A stretch of DNA of 32,199 nucleotides from an uncultured Mucilaginibacter sp. (GCF_937859865.1 NZ_CALMAT010000092.1:1-32199), one strand, 5' to 3'. Counted from the stretch's first letter, positions 7,090-15,809 are shown. The notes: generated by a model not told the origin, from the letters alone. A program made the numbers and translations.

Positions 7090-8277
7090 CTAAGGTAGTT
7101 TTAGACGGTAAATGGTATAAGGTGTAGTCCGTTTGTTTACGCCGGCATTATGCTCTGGCGTTTTTTGGATTTGCGAACAGCTTACATACAAATAGCCGTC
7201 TTTGGAAACCGAATAACTGTCTGGCCAAATTAAACGTGCATCTTTTACCAAAGTGGTCATTTTTAAATCGGGAGAAATTTGAAGAATGGCAGAATTTTGC
7301 GGATCGCCCAAATACAAATTCCCTTTTTTATCGAACGTCATGCCATCGGTTACAGCAAATTTTCCCAGGTCTTCTACATAACCTTTTAATTTTTGTGCAG
7401 GCAATGTATCGTTCCGCAGAAATTCTGTTTTGATGCGGTACAGTTTGGTATCGGTCAACGGTTTGTAATACAGCCAATCGCCATCGGGCGTTAAAGCAAT
7501 CCCATCCGAATCAAATTTAACCGGCTGGCCTTCCTGCATCAATTCTTTGCCACCAATAATAAATTTAAAATCTTTATCAGAATGAACCGAATAATGGTTT
7601 TGCAGCAATTGCCTTGCTTTTCCGGTTTTTAAATCAACCACTACAATTCCGCCGGTGCCGGAATTGGTCATGTAAGCGTATTGCCTTTTGGTATCCACAC
7701 GGACATCATTAATATAACTATGCTCGTCGGTTACGCCTTCAAAAGTGTAAGTACGTTCCGGTTTATTGGTATTTAAGTTGATCTTGACCAGCTTGTTGCT
7801 TTGCTGGTAAACCTTGTCCAACTTTGGCGCGGCCGGATCAACTACCCACATTGCATCGTTGTCATCAATATAAACGGCCTGCACACAAACCCATTTGTTT
7901 TTACCGCTTTCGCCGGGTTTCCAACTGTTCATGGCCGCATCAGGAAAAGGTTTTACCTGATTGTTGGGCAAAACTTCAACCAAAGCATACTTATAGATAG
8001 AAGGCGTCCACAAAGGATAATTGGTAAAAAGCCGGCCTTTTGCCGAAATGGCGACACCGGTCAACTGGTAAGTCGGATCGGCAAAAACCTGTTCTAATTT
8101 TACCGAAGAATTTCCGTTGGGATTATCGGTTGCTTTATGTTCGGCATTGTTGCCGGTTGTGGCGCCCGGGTTTTTGTTGGCATCACTTTCTGACGGTTGG
8201 CTGCCGGATTTATTATTGCTGCAGGAAGCTAAACTTGCAGCCAAAACAATCAAGGAATAGCTTAATAATTTTTTCAT
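7090..8277 (-). CDS. MRJP/SMP-30-like beta-propeller lipoprotein
   Basis: 395 residues from ATG 8277; five further codons upstream are open, but MKKLLSYSLIVLAASLASC gives a clean lipobox (LASC). A low-complexity Ser/Asn/Gly/Thr linker of about 40 residues follows. The rest matches the major royal jelly protein/yellow family of six-bladed propellers related to SMP-30 and gluconolactonases: YINDVRVD, YMTNSGTGGIVVVDL, FDSDGIALTPDGDWLYYKPLTD and TDGMTFDKKGNLYLGD. It is likely an outer-membrane-anchored or periplasmic enzyme or binding protein acting on a sugar lactone or small metabolite; the substrate is unknown. Confidence 0.88.
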   Translation of the reverse strand: MKKLLSYSLIVLAASLASCSNNKSGSQPSESDANKNPGATTGNNAEHKATDNPNGNSSVKLEQVFADPTYQLTGVAISAKGRLFTNYPLWTPSIYKYALVEVLPNNQVKPFPDAAMNSWKPGESGKNKWVCVQAVYIDDNDAMWVVDPAAPKLDKVYQQSNKLVKINLNTNKPERTYTFEGVTDEHSYINDVRVDTKRQYAYMTNSGTGGIVVVDLKTGKARQLLQNHYSVHSDKDFKFIIGGKELMQEGQPVKFDSDGIALTPDGDWLYYKPLTDTKLYRIKTEFLRNDTLPAQKLKGYVEDLGKFAVTDGMTFDKKGNLYLGDPQNSAILQISPDLKMTTLVKDARLIWPDSYSVSKDGYLYVSCSQIQKTPEHNAGVNKRTTPYTIYRLKLP

Positions 8278-8354
8278 GCTAACTAAACCCAATTTGTATT
8301 AAAAAGGTTTAGAAATTTCTTATGCTGAAATAAGTTTTATACTAAAAAAACACC

Positions 8355-8369
8355 GGTAAAAGAAGCATC
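8355..8369 (+). repeat. Dispersed element, copy 8
   Basis: A perfect core GGTAAAAGAAGCATC preceded by AAAAAAACACC, between lysE-like and MRJP-like genes. Confidence 0.8.
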
Positions 8370-8386
8370 ATGCCGAAACTTTTAAT

Positions 8387-9013
8387 TTAATGGTGCTTAA
8401 AAAACATCAGGTAAATTTGTTTGATGACATGATAAGCGGCAAAACTCCAAAATAAAATAGCAATACTTTTATTGATGATTTTACTGCTGAGGGCAAATTT
8501 ACTTTTGATATAATTGGCTGACCTGGCATAAATGTACAAACACGAAAAAGCACCCAAAGCAGAACCGAGGCTAAAAATAACCAGCTCGAAACCAGAAGCT
8601 TCGATCCACTCATGCGTAATTAAATACGTGCCGGTGATGAGCCAGAACGGGATTTGCATCGGGTTAACAATGCCGAGGATAATGCCGTAACGGATACTGT
8701 CGTTGCTCGAATATTTTTCGCTTGGCTTTTCGTTGCGGTTATGCCAGGTTACAAAACCCAGAACAGTGAATAAAACCACCATCACCCAATCAATAATGGT
8801 GGCTAGTTTCATTTGTTGCGAGAGCCAACTTGCGCCATGCATAATCAGCAGCGTGAAAAAAAACTCGACCACCGAAAACGCTGAAATAAAGTACAACGCC
8901 TGCCTTAAACCACGGTTTATCGTGATTTGTACGAGTGTGAGGTTAATGTTTCCGGGCGGAATGTATCCGATAAAATTGCAGACGATGCCCAAAAAAAATG
9001 TCAGAAAAATCAT
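8387..9013 (-). CDS. LysE-family translocator
   Basis: 208 residues with about six hydrophobic segments. The family motif PPGNINLTLVQ lies at residues 19-29, and NPMQIPFW in the middle corresponds to the second conserved loop. Family members export amino acids or similar metabolites across the inner membrane. The substrate cannot be deduced. The gene is 109 bases upstream of the MRJP-like gene, with an element copy in the gap, and is probably separate from yceI because a terminator lies between them. Confidence 0.9.
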   Translation of the reverse strand: MIFLTFFLGIVCNFIGYIPPGNINLTLVQITINRGLRQALYFISAFSVVEFFFTLLIMHGASWLSQQMKLATIIDWVMVVLFTVLGFVTWHNRNEKPSEKYSSNDSIRYGIILGIVNPMQIPFWLITGTYLITHEWIEASGFELVIFSLGSALGAFSCLYIYARSANYIKSKFALSSKIINKSIAILFWSFAAYHVIKQIYLMFFKHH

Positions 9014-9089
9014 GTTGCAAATTAATCAGGTTTTTTTAAGAAACAGAAAGTTTATTCGGGAGCGGAAGCACAAACATAAATTTTTAGGG

Positions 9090-9104
9090 GATAAAAGAAG
9101 CATC
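9090..9104 (+). repeat. Dispersed element, copy 9
   Basis: AAATTTTTAGGG followed by GATAAAAGAAGCATC and a C, so the GGAT and ATCC arms can pair. It lies between the yceI terminator and lysE. Confidence 0.8.
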
Positions 9105-9111
9105 CGTAAAA

Positions 9112-9145
9112 TAAAAAAACCGCCCAAATCAGGCGGTTTTATTTT
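9112..9145. terminator. Terminator downstream of yceI
   Basis: AAAACCGCC and GGCGGTTTT with loop CAAATCA, A-rich on the left and T-rich on the right, so it serves the minus-strand yceI. Confidence 0.9.
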
Positions 9146-9162
9146 ATATTTTACAAATGTTT

Positions 9163-9699
9163 TTATGCTTGCTTGGCAAACTGCGCATTGATCATTAGCT
9201 TAACATCTTCTCCAAGCACAATTGAGCCAGCTTCGGTAATACCATCCCAAGTTAAACCAAACTCTTTACGGTTGATTTTTCCGGTTACTTCAAAACCAGC
9301 TTTTAGGTTTCCGTAAAAATCAGTTGCAGAACCGCCAAATTCAACCTTTAACGTTACCGGTTTGGTTACATCTTTTATGGTTAAATTTCCGTTTAAGGCA
9401 AACTCCTCTTCGCCTGTTTTAATAAAAGAAGTTGACTTGAAAGTGATTTTGGGATATTGTTCTGCATTAAAAAACTCAGGTGATTTTAAATGCACGTCGC
9501 GTTGTTCCTGATTGGTATCAAGGCTTTCCACACCCAAAGAGAAATCAATTTCTGCATTTTCAAAATTATCATCAGGAGCTTCACAACTGCCTTCAAATTT
9601 TTTGAAAAAACCGGTTACATTAGAAATGACCAAATGTTTAATTTTAAAAGTAACTTCAGAGTGCATTGGATCTAAGACCCATTTTGTTGCTGTTGCCAT
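9163..9699 (-). CDS. YceI-family periplasmic/lipocalin-like protein
   Basis: 178 residues from ATG 9699 (MATATKWVLDPMHSEVTFKIKH). The open frame reaches 21 codons further up, but the chosen start matches the family's usual start. Family signatures are W-x-x-D-x-x-H-S, the H-L-x-I-S-x-V-x-G-x-F motif, and a C-terminal G-L-T-W-D. YceI proteins form an extended beta-barrel that binds polyisoprenoid or amphiphilic ligands. No signal peptide is seen, so this one may be cytoplasmic. An AACAG-type element lies directly upstream of the start. Confidence 0.92.
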   Translation of the reverse strand: MATATKWVLDPMHSEVTFKIKHLVISNVTGFFKKFEGSCEAPDDNFENAEIDFSLGVESLDTNQEQRDVHLKSPEFFNAEQYPKITFKSTSFIKTGEEEFALNGNLTIKDVTKPVTLKVEFGGSATDFYGNLKAGFEVTGKINRKEFGLTWDGITEAGSIVLGEDVKLMINAQFAKQA

Positions 9700-9700
9700 A

Positions 9701-9715
9701 ATGCTGTTTTTAAGG
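9701..9715 (-). repeat. Dispersed element, copy 10, AACAG subtype, at the yceI start
   Basis: On the minus strand AATTTTTAATCC then TTAAAAACAGCATT, ending two bases before the yceI ATG. It therefore occupies the position of a ribosome-binding region. Confidence 0.6.
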
Positions 9716-9796
9716 ATTAAAAATTGTTTATACAAAGGAAATAAAAATTGTTGTTTAAACACCTTGTTTTAGGTCAACAAATTAATAAACATATGA

Positions 9797-12628
9797 TCAA
9801 GCATTTGCTGTTTTTAACCGTTCTTTTAAAAACTGCGCCGTGTACGATTTTTTTTCTTTCAGCAATTTTTCCGGCACGCCTTCAAAAACCAAGTTGCCGC
9901 CACGGTCGCCGCCTTCCGGGCCAATATCAATTACCCAATCGGCACATTTAATCACATCCATATTGTGTTCGATCACCACAATTGTATTGCCCTGTTCCAG
10001 CAAAGCATTAAAAGATTTCAGCAGTTTTTTAATGTCGTGAAAATGAAGCCCGGTTGTTGGTTCATCAAAAATAAACATCGTTTTGCTGGCATTATTTCCT
10101 TTGATGAGGAAAGAAGCCAGCTTGATGCGTTGCGCTTCTCCACCCGAAAGTGTGTTCGATGATTGCCCCAATTGCACATAACCCAAACCAACTTCAACCA
10201 AAGGCTTTATTTTGTTGAGGATTTTGGTTTCTTTTTCGAAGAAAACCTGCGCCTCGTCAATCGTCATCTGCAAAATTTCGGCAACATTTTTATCCTGGTA
10301 CGTAACATCCAAAACGTGTTGTTTAAAACGTTTACCGCTACAGGCTTCGCAAGGCAGAAAAATATCGGCCATAAACTGCATCTCGATCTTTACTTCGCCT
10401 TCGCCCTGGCAAACATCGCAACGGCCACCTTCTACATTAAAAGAAAATGCGGCAGGTTTTAACCCGGCTGCTTTGGCGGAAGCTTGTGCAGCAAAAAGGT
10501 TCCGAATATCGTCCCAAGCTTTGATGTAAGTAACCGGATTGGAGCGCGAAGAACGGCCAATTGGGTTTTGATCAACCATTTCCACCTGTTCGATTTTTGT
10601 GATGTCGCCTTCAATCCCATCGTAACCGCCGGTTTTTTCGCCCGAATAATTGCCTAGGCTTTTTTGCAAGGCCGGGTACAAAATCCGTTTCACCAAACTG
10701 GTTTTGCCCGAACCGGAAACGCCGGTAACCACCGTTAACACACCGAGCGGAAATTTTACATCAATATTTTTGAGGTTGTTTTCGCGTGCTCCTTTTATCA
10801 GGATAAAATCGTTCCAAGTTCGGCGTTGTGTGGGAACCGGAATTTCTTCGCGATGGCTTAAATATTTGCCGGTCAAACTGTGGTCGTCGGTCAAAATCTC
10901 CTGATACGTTCCAGTAAAAACCAATTCGCCGCCGTGCGTTCCGGCTTCCGGCCCAATATCAATGATGTGATCAGCAGCCTGCATAATTTCTTCTTCATGC
11001 TCTACCACCAAAACCGTATTGCCCACATCACGCAGCGATTTTAAAACGGTAATTAAACGTTGCGTATCGCGCGGATGCAAACCAATACTTGGCTCGTCTA
11101 AAACATAAACTGAACCAACCAAACTGCTGCCCAAAGAAGTGGCCAAGTTGATGCGCTGTGATTCTCCACCCGAAAGCGTGTTCGACAGACGGTTTAAGGT
11201 GAGGTAACTCAAGCCAACGTCGTTTAAAAACTGCAAACGGTTGATGATTTCGAGCAGTAAACGGCGGGCAATTTTTTCGTCCTGCTCACCCAGTTTTATA
11301 TTCTGGAAGAAAGCCAGCGCTTCATCCATCGGCATCAAAACAATATCGGTGATGGACTTTAAATTTACCTTGACAAAAGAAGCATCCTGCCGCAAGCGGC
11401 TGCCTTTACAATCCGGACAGGTGGTTTTTCCACGGTAGCGCGACAACATCACGCGGTACTGGATTTTGTAGGTTTGTTCTTCCAGCTCTTTAAAATAGGC
11501 ATCCAATCCGCGGAAATATTTATTGCCGCTCCAAACCAAAACTTGTTGTTTCGGGGTTAATTGCGAGTAAGAACGATGGATCGGGAAATCAAATTTGATG
11601 GCCGAATTAACCAATTTATCGTTCCATTCCTTCATTTTCTCGCTGCGCCACGGTGCAATTGCACCATCGTAAATGGATTTGCTTTTATCCGGAATTACCA
11701 AATCTTCATCAATGCCAATCGTTTTGCCATAACCTTCGCAGCGTTTGCAGGCGCCATACGGATTGTTGAAGCTGAAGAAATTGGGCGAAGGTTCTTCAAA
11801 ACGGATGCCGTCCAGTTCAAAACGGTCGCAAAAAAACTGGTCTCTTTCCGGCTCTTCTTCTGTTGGTTTGTACCGAAGGTAACAATCGCCGCGGCCTTCA
11901 AAAAAAGCGGTTTGTACCGAATCGGCCAGTCGGCTCAACGTTTCTTCTTCGGTGTTGATGATCACCCGATCTACCACGATAAAAACAGCATGATCGCTTT
12001 TTAGCTCTACATCTTTTACCGTTGTATCTTCCAAAATTTGTTCAATGCGCGAAACCTTCTCTTCAAACAAAACCCGTTGAAAACCTTTTTGCAGCAAAAC
12101 CGCCAGTTCTTCTTTTAGCGTCCGGTTGTTGTGCGGGTGCAGCGGGCAATAAACGGTAACGGCAGTATCGGTTGGCAACGCGGCCGCAAAATTGACCACA
12201 TCGGTTACGGTATCTTTTTTAACGATTTGCCCGGATTTTGGCGAAATGGTTTTTCCGATCCGAGAGAAAAGCAACTTCAAATAATCGTAAATTTCGGTAG
12301 AAGTGCCAACGGTAGAACGCGGATTGGAAGTAATTACTTTTTGCTCGATGGCAATGGCCGGCGCAATACCGCGGATGTAATCCACATCGGGTTTGTTCAT
12401 CCTGCCCATAAACTGCCGGGCGTAGGATGACAAGCTTTCAACGTATCGGCGCTGGCCTTCGGCATAAAGCGTATCAAAGGCCAGGGAAGATTTGCCGGAA
12501 CCCGACATGCCCGTAACCACCACCAATTTATTTTTCGGGATGGCAACGGTCAGGTTTTTTAGGTTGTGCACCCTTGCACCGGCTATAACAATATGTTTTT
12601 TAGAATCTGTTTCTGTTTCTATGTTCAT
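9797..12628 (-). CDS. uvrA: UvrABC excinuclease subunit A
   Basis: 943 residues, the normal UvrA length, from ATG 12628 (MNIETETDSKKH). An earlier ATG at 12682 would add 18 residues, most of them encoded by a repeat element, so it is unlikely. It is the damage-recognition ATPase of nucleotide-excision repair and loads UvrB. Walker A motifs are GMSGSGKS (40-47) and GVSGSGKT (636-643). The first signature LSGGE is at 485-489. Zinc sites are C294/C297 with C404/C407, and C737/C740 with C760/C763. The UvrB-binding insertion is present, so this is not the short UvrA2 type. The gene is divergent from the ECF sigma gene. Confidence 0.97.
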   Translation of the reverse strand: MNIETETDSKKHIVIAGARVHNLKNLTVAIPKNKLVVVTGMSGSGKSSLAFDTLYAEGQRRYVESLSSYARQFMGRMNKPDVDYIRGIAPAIAIEQKVITSNPRSTVGTSTEIYDYLKLLFSRIGKTISPKSGQIVKKDTVTDVVNFAAALPTDTAVTVYCPLHPHNNRTLKEELAVLLQKGFQRVLFEEKVSRIEQILEDTTVKDVELKSDHAVFIVVDRVIINTEEETLSRLADSVQTAFFEGRGDCYLRYKPTEEEPERDQFFCDRFELDGIRFEEPSPNFFSFNNPYGACKRCEGYGKTIGIDEDLVIPDKSKSIYDGAIAPWRSEKMKEWNDKLVNSAIKFDFPIHRSYSQLTPKQQVLVWSGNKYFRGLDAYFKELEEQTYKIQYRVMLSRYRGKTTCPDCKGSRLRQDASFVKVNLKSITDIVLMPMDEALAFFQNIKLGEQDEKIARRLLLEIINRLQFLNDVGLSYLTLNRLSNTLSGGESQRINLATSLGSSLVGSVYVLDEPSIGLHPRDTQRLITVLKSLRDVGNTVLVVEHEEEIMQAADHIIDIGPEAGTHGGELVFTGTYQEILTDDHSLTGKYLSHREEIPVPTQRRTWNDFILIKGARENNLKNIDVKFPLGVLTVVTGVSGSGKTSLVKRILYPALQKSLGNYSGEKTGGYDGIEGDITKIEQVEMVDQNPIGRSSRSNPVTYIKAWDDIRNLFAAQASAKAAGLKPAAFSFNVEGGRCDVCQGEGEVKIEMQFMADIFLPCEACSGKRFKQHVLDVTYQDKNVAEILQMTIDEAQVFFEKETKILNKIKPLVEVGLGYVQLGQSSNTLSGGEAQRIKLASFLIKGNNASKTMFIFDEPTTGLHFHDIKKLLKSFNALLEQGNTIVVIEHNMDVIKCADWVIDIGPEGGDRGGNLVFEGVPEKLLKEKKSYTAQFLKERLKTANA
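11372..11386 (+). repeat. Degenerate dispersed element, copy 11, inside uvrA
   Basis: AAATTTACCTT followed by GACAAAAGAAGCATC. One core mismatch, flank preserved, coding (QDASFVKVN). It could be chance. Confidence 0.4.
11978..11991 (+). repeat. Element-like core, AACAG type, inside uvrA
   Basis: GATAAAAACAGCAT in the coding sequence for SDHAVFIVV. It lacks the T-rich flank, so it may be coincidental. Confidence 0.35.
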
Positions 12629-12643
12629 CAATGAATTTTCTAT

Positions 12644-12658
12644 GGTAAAAGAAGCATC
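12644..12658 (+). repeat. Dispersed element, copy 12, in the uvrA leader
   Basis: A perfect core GGTAAAAGAAGCATC preceded by AATTTTCTAT, 16 bases upstream of the uvrA start and inside its predicted 5' untranslated region. Confidence 0.8.
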
Positions 12659-12679
12659 GGAAAAATGCCGTTTAAAAAA

Positions 12680-12687
12680 CAAAAATA
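12680..12687 (-). promoter_or_regulatory. Candidate -7 box of uvrA
   Basis: TATTTTTG on the minus strand fits the Bacteroidota TAnnTTTG box and would give a leader of about 45 bases. No clear TTG -33 box is visible at the expected distance. Confidence 0.4.
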
Positions 12688-12699
12688 CCGCTATGTGCG

Positions 12700-12711
12700 T
12701 ACACGCGTGTA
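12700..12711. promoter_or_regulatory. Perfect 12-base palindrome, candidate operator
   Basis: TACACGCGTGTA equals its own reverse complement. It lies in the divergent uvrA/sigma interval, just upstream of the candidate uvrA -7 box, where the -33 region would be. GC-rich CGCG stands out in very A/T-rich surroundings. Confidence 0.5.
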
Positions 12712-12852
12712 TTTTTATTTTAATATTTGTTTCTTATTAAAATTATTATTTTATTTGATATTACAATTGTCAAAAACCATAACCAGGCAAACTATCGACA
12801 GAACTCTACTTTTTCAAATTTTTTAACTTAAAAAAATAAGGTAGTCAGGTCT

Positions 12853-13437
12853 ATGGAGTTTAGAGAGACGAGTGATCAGGAGCTGATCCATTTGTACATA
12901 TCTGGTAACGAAGCGGGTTTAACAGAATTGATCCGCCGGTACCAGTCAAAAATTTATACATCAATTTATTTATTGGTAAAAGACGAATACCTGGCCGAGG
13001 ATATTTTTCAGGATACGTTTATCAAAGTAATCAACACGTTAAAAGCCGGAAAGTACAACGAAGAAGGAAAGTTTTTGCCCTGGGTTGCCCGCATCGCACA
13101 CAATTTGGTGATTGACCATTTTCGCCGGGAAAAACGGACGCCACTGGTGAGCAACGGAGAAGATTTTGACATTTTTGATGTTTTGGGCCATTACGATGAA
13201 AGCACGGAAGACCGCATGATCCGCGAACAAACGTACACGGATTTGAAAAAACTGATCCATTTGTTGCCTTCGGAACAAAAAGAAGTTTTGATCATGCGCC
13301 ATTACGGCGACTTGAGTTTTAAGCAGATTGCCGACATTACGGACGTAAGCATCAACACTGCATTGGGCCGGATGCGTTATGCCCTGAACAACCTGCGGAG
13401 GATGATGCTGAGCAAGGAACTGCTGTTAAAAAATTAA
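12853..13437 (+). CDS. ECF-type RNA polymerase sigma factor
   Basis: 194 residues. Region 2 spans about 20-95 (AGLTELIRRYQSKIYTSIYLLVKDEYLAEDIFQDTFIKV, then LPWVARIAHNLVIDHFRRE). Region 4 spans about 140-190 (LPSEQKEVLIMRHYGDLSFKQIADITDVSINTALGRMRYALNNLR). It directs RNA polymerase to an alternative promoter set. No typical anti-sigma gene with a membrane helix follows; instead there is a 66-aa acidic soluble protein 83 bases downstream. The group looks like the constitutively conserved sigma of Bacteroidota that is not tied to SusCD-type transport. Confidence 0.93.
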   Translation: MEFRETSDQELIHLYISGNEAGLTELIRRYQSKIYTSIYLLVKDEYLAEDIFQDTFIKVINTLKAGKYNEEGKFLPWVARIAHNLVIDHFRREKRTPLVSNGEDFDIFDVLGHYDESTEDRMIREQTYTDLKKLIHLLPSEQKEVLIMRHYGDLSFKQIADITDVSINTALGRMRYALNNLRRMMLSKELLLKN

Positions 13438-13520
13438 ATAAAAATTTCACCTGGTTTTAATAATAAATTGATATGGTTTTCGTTCAATTGCTGACTGTTT
13501 TTTAAACCTCAAGCAAGCAT

Positions 13521-13721
13521 ATGACCGAAATCTCTACAAACAATTTAAACACTGTTAAACAGGACGAAAACCCATCAAAAGATGTTGATTTTCCGGAAGA
13601 TTTAGATGACAGCGAACAGCGTTTCTACAAAGCTATTTCACCAAATTTAACGTTGCTGCAATTAGCACCGAAAGAAGAAACGGTTGTCAAGATTATCCAT
13701 TACTCCAGAAATTACAAGTAA
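13521..13721 (+). CDS. 66-aa acidic protein downstream of the sigma factor
   Basis: Residues 1-35 are polar and acidic and probably disordered. Residues 36-66 (FYKAISPNLTLLQLAPKEETVVKIIHYSRNYK) look like a short helical module. No Cys, signal peptide or membrane helix. The start at 13521 is the only ATG that fits. Its position just after the sigma gene on the same strand suggests co-transcription and possibly a partner role. I do not recognise it. Confidence 0.7.
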   Translation: MTEISTNNLNTVKQDENPSKDVDFPEDLDDSEQRFYKAISPNLTLLQLAPKEETVVKIIHYSRNYK

Positions 13722-13740
13722 ACTTTTTCTGCTTTAAACT

Positions 13741-13775
13741 GATCCGGCTTTTTTTGAAAAAAACAAGGCCGGCTT
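13741..13775 (+). terminator. Possible terminator of the sigma-factor transcript
   Basis: CCGGC and GCCGG enclose T7 and A7 runs that can also pair. The trailing T stretch is short (CTTTGTTG). Confidence 0.45.
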
Positions 13776-13799
13776 TGTTGTACGCACTAATTTTTATGT

Positions 13800-13814
13800 G
13801 CTAAAAGAAGCATC
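13800..13814 (+). repeat. Dispersed element, copy 13, upstream of nth
   Basis: TTTTTATGT followed by GCTAAAAGAAGCATC. It covers about -46 to -32 relative to the predicted nth transcription start. Confidence 0.75.
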
Positions 13815-13832
13815 GCCGAAAAAAGAAATATT

Positions 13833-13840
13833 TACGTTTG
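13833..13840 (+). promoter_or_regulatory. Candidate -7 box of nth (leaderless transcript)
   Basis: TACGTTTG matches TAnnTTTG perfectly and ends four bases before the nth ATG, so transcription would begin at or next to the start codon. Confidence 0.5.
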
Positions 13841-13844
13841 CACC

Positions 13845-14591
13845 ATGCTTAAAACCGCCAGATACAAAGCCTTTGTAGATTATTTTTCTACGCACCAGCC
13901 CAATCCGGTTACCGAACTGCATTACAATTCGCCTTTTGAATTGCTGGTTGCCGTAATCCTATCCGCACAATGCACTGATAAACGCATCAACCAAATTACG
14001 CCTGCCCTTTTTGAGCGTTTCCCTACGCCCGAAAGTTTGGCAGCATCAACACCGGAAGAAGTTTATAACTACATTAAAAGTGTAAGCTACCCAAACAATA
14101 AAGCCAAACATTTAGTTGGGATGGCCAAAATTTTGGTGTCCGAATTTAACAGTGTGGTGCCGCAAGGGATTGAAGATTTGCAGAAGATGCCTGGCGTTGG
14201 TCGCAAAACAGCCAATGTAATTTCTTCGGTGGTTTACCAGGAACCGGCAATTGCAGTGGATACGCACGTTTTTAGGGTTTCAAACCGCTTGGGATTGGCC
14301 AACAAGGCCAAAACACCGTTGGCAACAGAAATGCAGTTGATGAAGTATTTGCCCAAAGAGTTGCTGGGCGTTGCGCACCACTGGCTGATTTTGCATGGCC
14401 GGTATATTTGTGTGGCGCGAACTCCAAAATGTGAAATTTGTCCGCTTACCAACTTCTGTAAATATTTTGAGCAAACAAACCCAGAAGCAATTCTTAGAAA
14501 AAAGGAACTGTTAAAAGCAACAAAAATTAGAAACCGTGAAGCATTTGACCAATTGAGAGAAATTTCCAACATTATTGATAAAATAACTTGA
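13845..14591 (+). CDS. nth: Endonuclease III (DNA glycosylase/AP lyase)
   Basis: 248 residues, somewhat longer than the 211-aa E. coli enzyme because of a charged C-terminal tail. It removes oxidised pyrimidines and cuts at abasic sites. The helix-hairpin-helix is LQKMPGVGRKTAN with catalytic Lys121; the catalytic Asp139 is in AVDTHVFRV. The 4Fe-4S ligands C189-X6-C196-X2-C199-X5-C205 have exactly the spacing of the family. It sits between the sigma pair and recA on the same strand, within a DNA-repair neighbourhood. Confidence 0.97.
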   Translation: MLKTARYKAFVDYFSTHQPNPVTELHYNSPFELLVAVILSAQCTDKRINQITPALFERFPTPESLAASTPEEVYNYIKSVSYPNNKAKHLVGMAKILVSEFNSVVPQGIEDLQKMPGVGRKTANVISSVVYQEPAIAVDTHVFRVSNRLGLANKAKTPLATEMQLMKYLPKELLGVAHHWLILHGRYICVARTPKCEICPLTNFCKYFEQTNPEAILRKKELLKATKIRNREAFDQLREISNIIDKIT

Positions 14592-14656
14592 TTGCAACAA
14601 GTTGATATTGTTGATTGAGTTGATTAAGTTTACCCGTCATTAACGCCTAAAATTTA

Positions 14657-14672
14657 ATGCTTCTTTTATGCC
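14657..14672 (-). repeat. Dispersed element, copy 14, nth-recA gap
   Basis: ATGCTTCTTTTATGCC; on the minus strand CATAAAAGAAGCATT, followed by AAATTTTAGG. The right-hand flank is thus the T-rich one seen on the left in other copies. Confidence 0.75.
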
Positions 14673-14752
14673 ATCTTTTTTATTAATTTTGATAAAAATA
14701 TTAGCATAATTAAATTATTATCCTTACCTTAGAACTTCGAAAAACTAAAAAA

Positions 14753-15775
14753 ATGAGCAGCACAGATAAATTAAAAGCATTACAGCTTACTTTAGATAAA
14801 TTAGAAAAATCATACGGCAAAGGGACGGTAATGAAGTTGGGCGATACCGCGATTGACCCGATCGAATACATTTCTACCGGTTCCATCGGTTTGGATATTG
14901 CTTTGGGTATTGGCGGTTTGCCAAAAGGCCGCGTTGTTGAAATTTACGGTCCGGAATCTTCAGGTAAAACTACTTTGGCCATCCATGCCATTGCAGAATC
15001 ACAGAAAAAAGGCGGCATCGCAGCTTTTATTGATGCAGAACACGCTTTCGACCGTTTTTATGCACAAAAGTTAGGCGTTGATATCGAGAACCTATTGATC
15101 TCGCAACCGGATAACGGTGAGCAGGCTTTGGAGATTGCAGATAATTTGATCCGTTCCGGCGCGATTGATATTATCGTGATTGACTCCGTTGCGGCATTGG
15201 TGCCAAAAGCAGAGATTGAAGGCGAAATGGGCGATTCTAAAATGGGACTGCAAGCGCGCTTGATGTCTCAGGCGTTACGTAAATTAACCGGAATGATCAG
15301 CAAAACAGGTTGTTGCTGTATTTTTATTAACCAATTACGCGAGAAAATCGGCGTTATGTTTGGCAACCCGGAAACCACAACCGGTGGTAACGCTTTGAAG
15401 TTTTATGCTTCGGTGAGGTTGGATGTACGCCGGATGTCGCAAATTAAAGATACTGATGAAGTATCCGGGAACCGCGTAAAAGTGAAGATTGTGAAGAACA
15501 AGGTTGCACCGCCGTTCCGTATTGCCGAGTTTGATATTATGTTTGGCGAAGGGATTTCTAAAGCTGGCGAAATTATTGATTTGGGTGTTGAATACAACAT
15601 TATCAAAAAATCCGGTTCGTGGTTTAGTTATGGCGATACGCGTTTAGGACAAGGCCGCGATGCGGTTAAAAACCTCATCTTGGATAACCCGGAAATGATG
15701 GAAGAACTGGAATTAAAAATTAAAGATGCCGTTAACGGAACAGAAGCGGTTGCGGTAGCTGAAGTAGCAAAGTAA
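14753..15775 (+). CDS. recA: Recombinase A
   Basis: 340 residues, typical length. It forms the ATP-dependent filament for homologous recombination and SOS-type co-protease activity. Walker A is GPESSGKT at 66-73, identical in place to E. coli. Further signatures are IDAEHAFD, the Walker B-like [22 protein letters not shown] and the L2 loop [18 protein letters not shown]. The C-terminal tail is short and moderately acidic. I find no inverted-repeat LexA-like operator upstream. A terminator overlapping a repeat element follows the stop. Confidence 0.98.
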   Translation: MSSTDKLKALQLTLDKLEKSYGKGTVMKLGDTAIDPIEYISTGSIGLDIALGIGGLPKGRVVEIYGPESSGKTTLAIHAIAESQKKGGIAAFIDAEHAFDRFYAQKLGVDIENLLISQPDNGEQALEIADNLIRSGAIDIIVIDSVAALVPKAEIEGEMGDSKMGLQARLMSQALRKLTGMISKTGCCCIFINQLREKIGVMFGNPETTTGGNALKFYASVRLDVRRMSQIKDTDEVSGNRVKVKIVKNKVAPPFRIAEFDIMFGEGISKAGEIIDLGVEYNIIKKSGSWFSYGDTRLGQGRDAVKNLILDNPEMMEELELKIKDAVNGTEAVAVAEVAK

Positions 15776-15794
15776 CACTCACCAAAAATTACCC

Positions 15795-15809
15795 GATAAA
15801 AGAAGCAGT
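15795..15809 (+). repeat. Dispersed element, copy 15, merged with the recA terminator
   Basis: AAATTACCC followed by GATAAAAGAAGCAGT. The last two bases depart from the consensus because they belong to the terminator stem. Confidence 0.65.

Noticed and set aside
12629-12682. Upstream uvrA start adding 18 residues
   Set aside because: The added residues are mostly encoded by a repeat element and lie outside normal UvrA homology; ATG 12628 gives the usual length.
14592-14752. LexA/SOS box upstream of recA
   Set aside because: No convincing inverted repeat; only A/T-rich DNA and one dispersed element.
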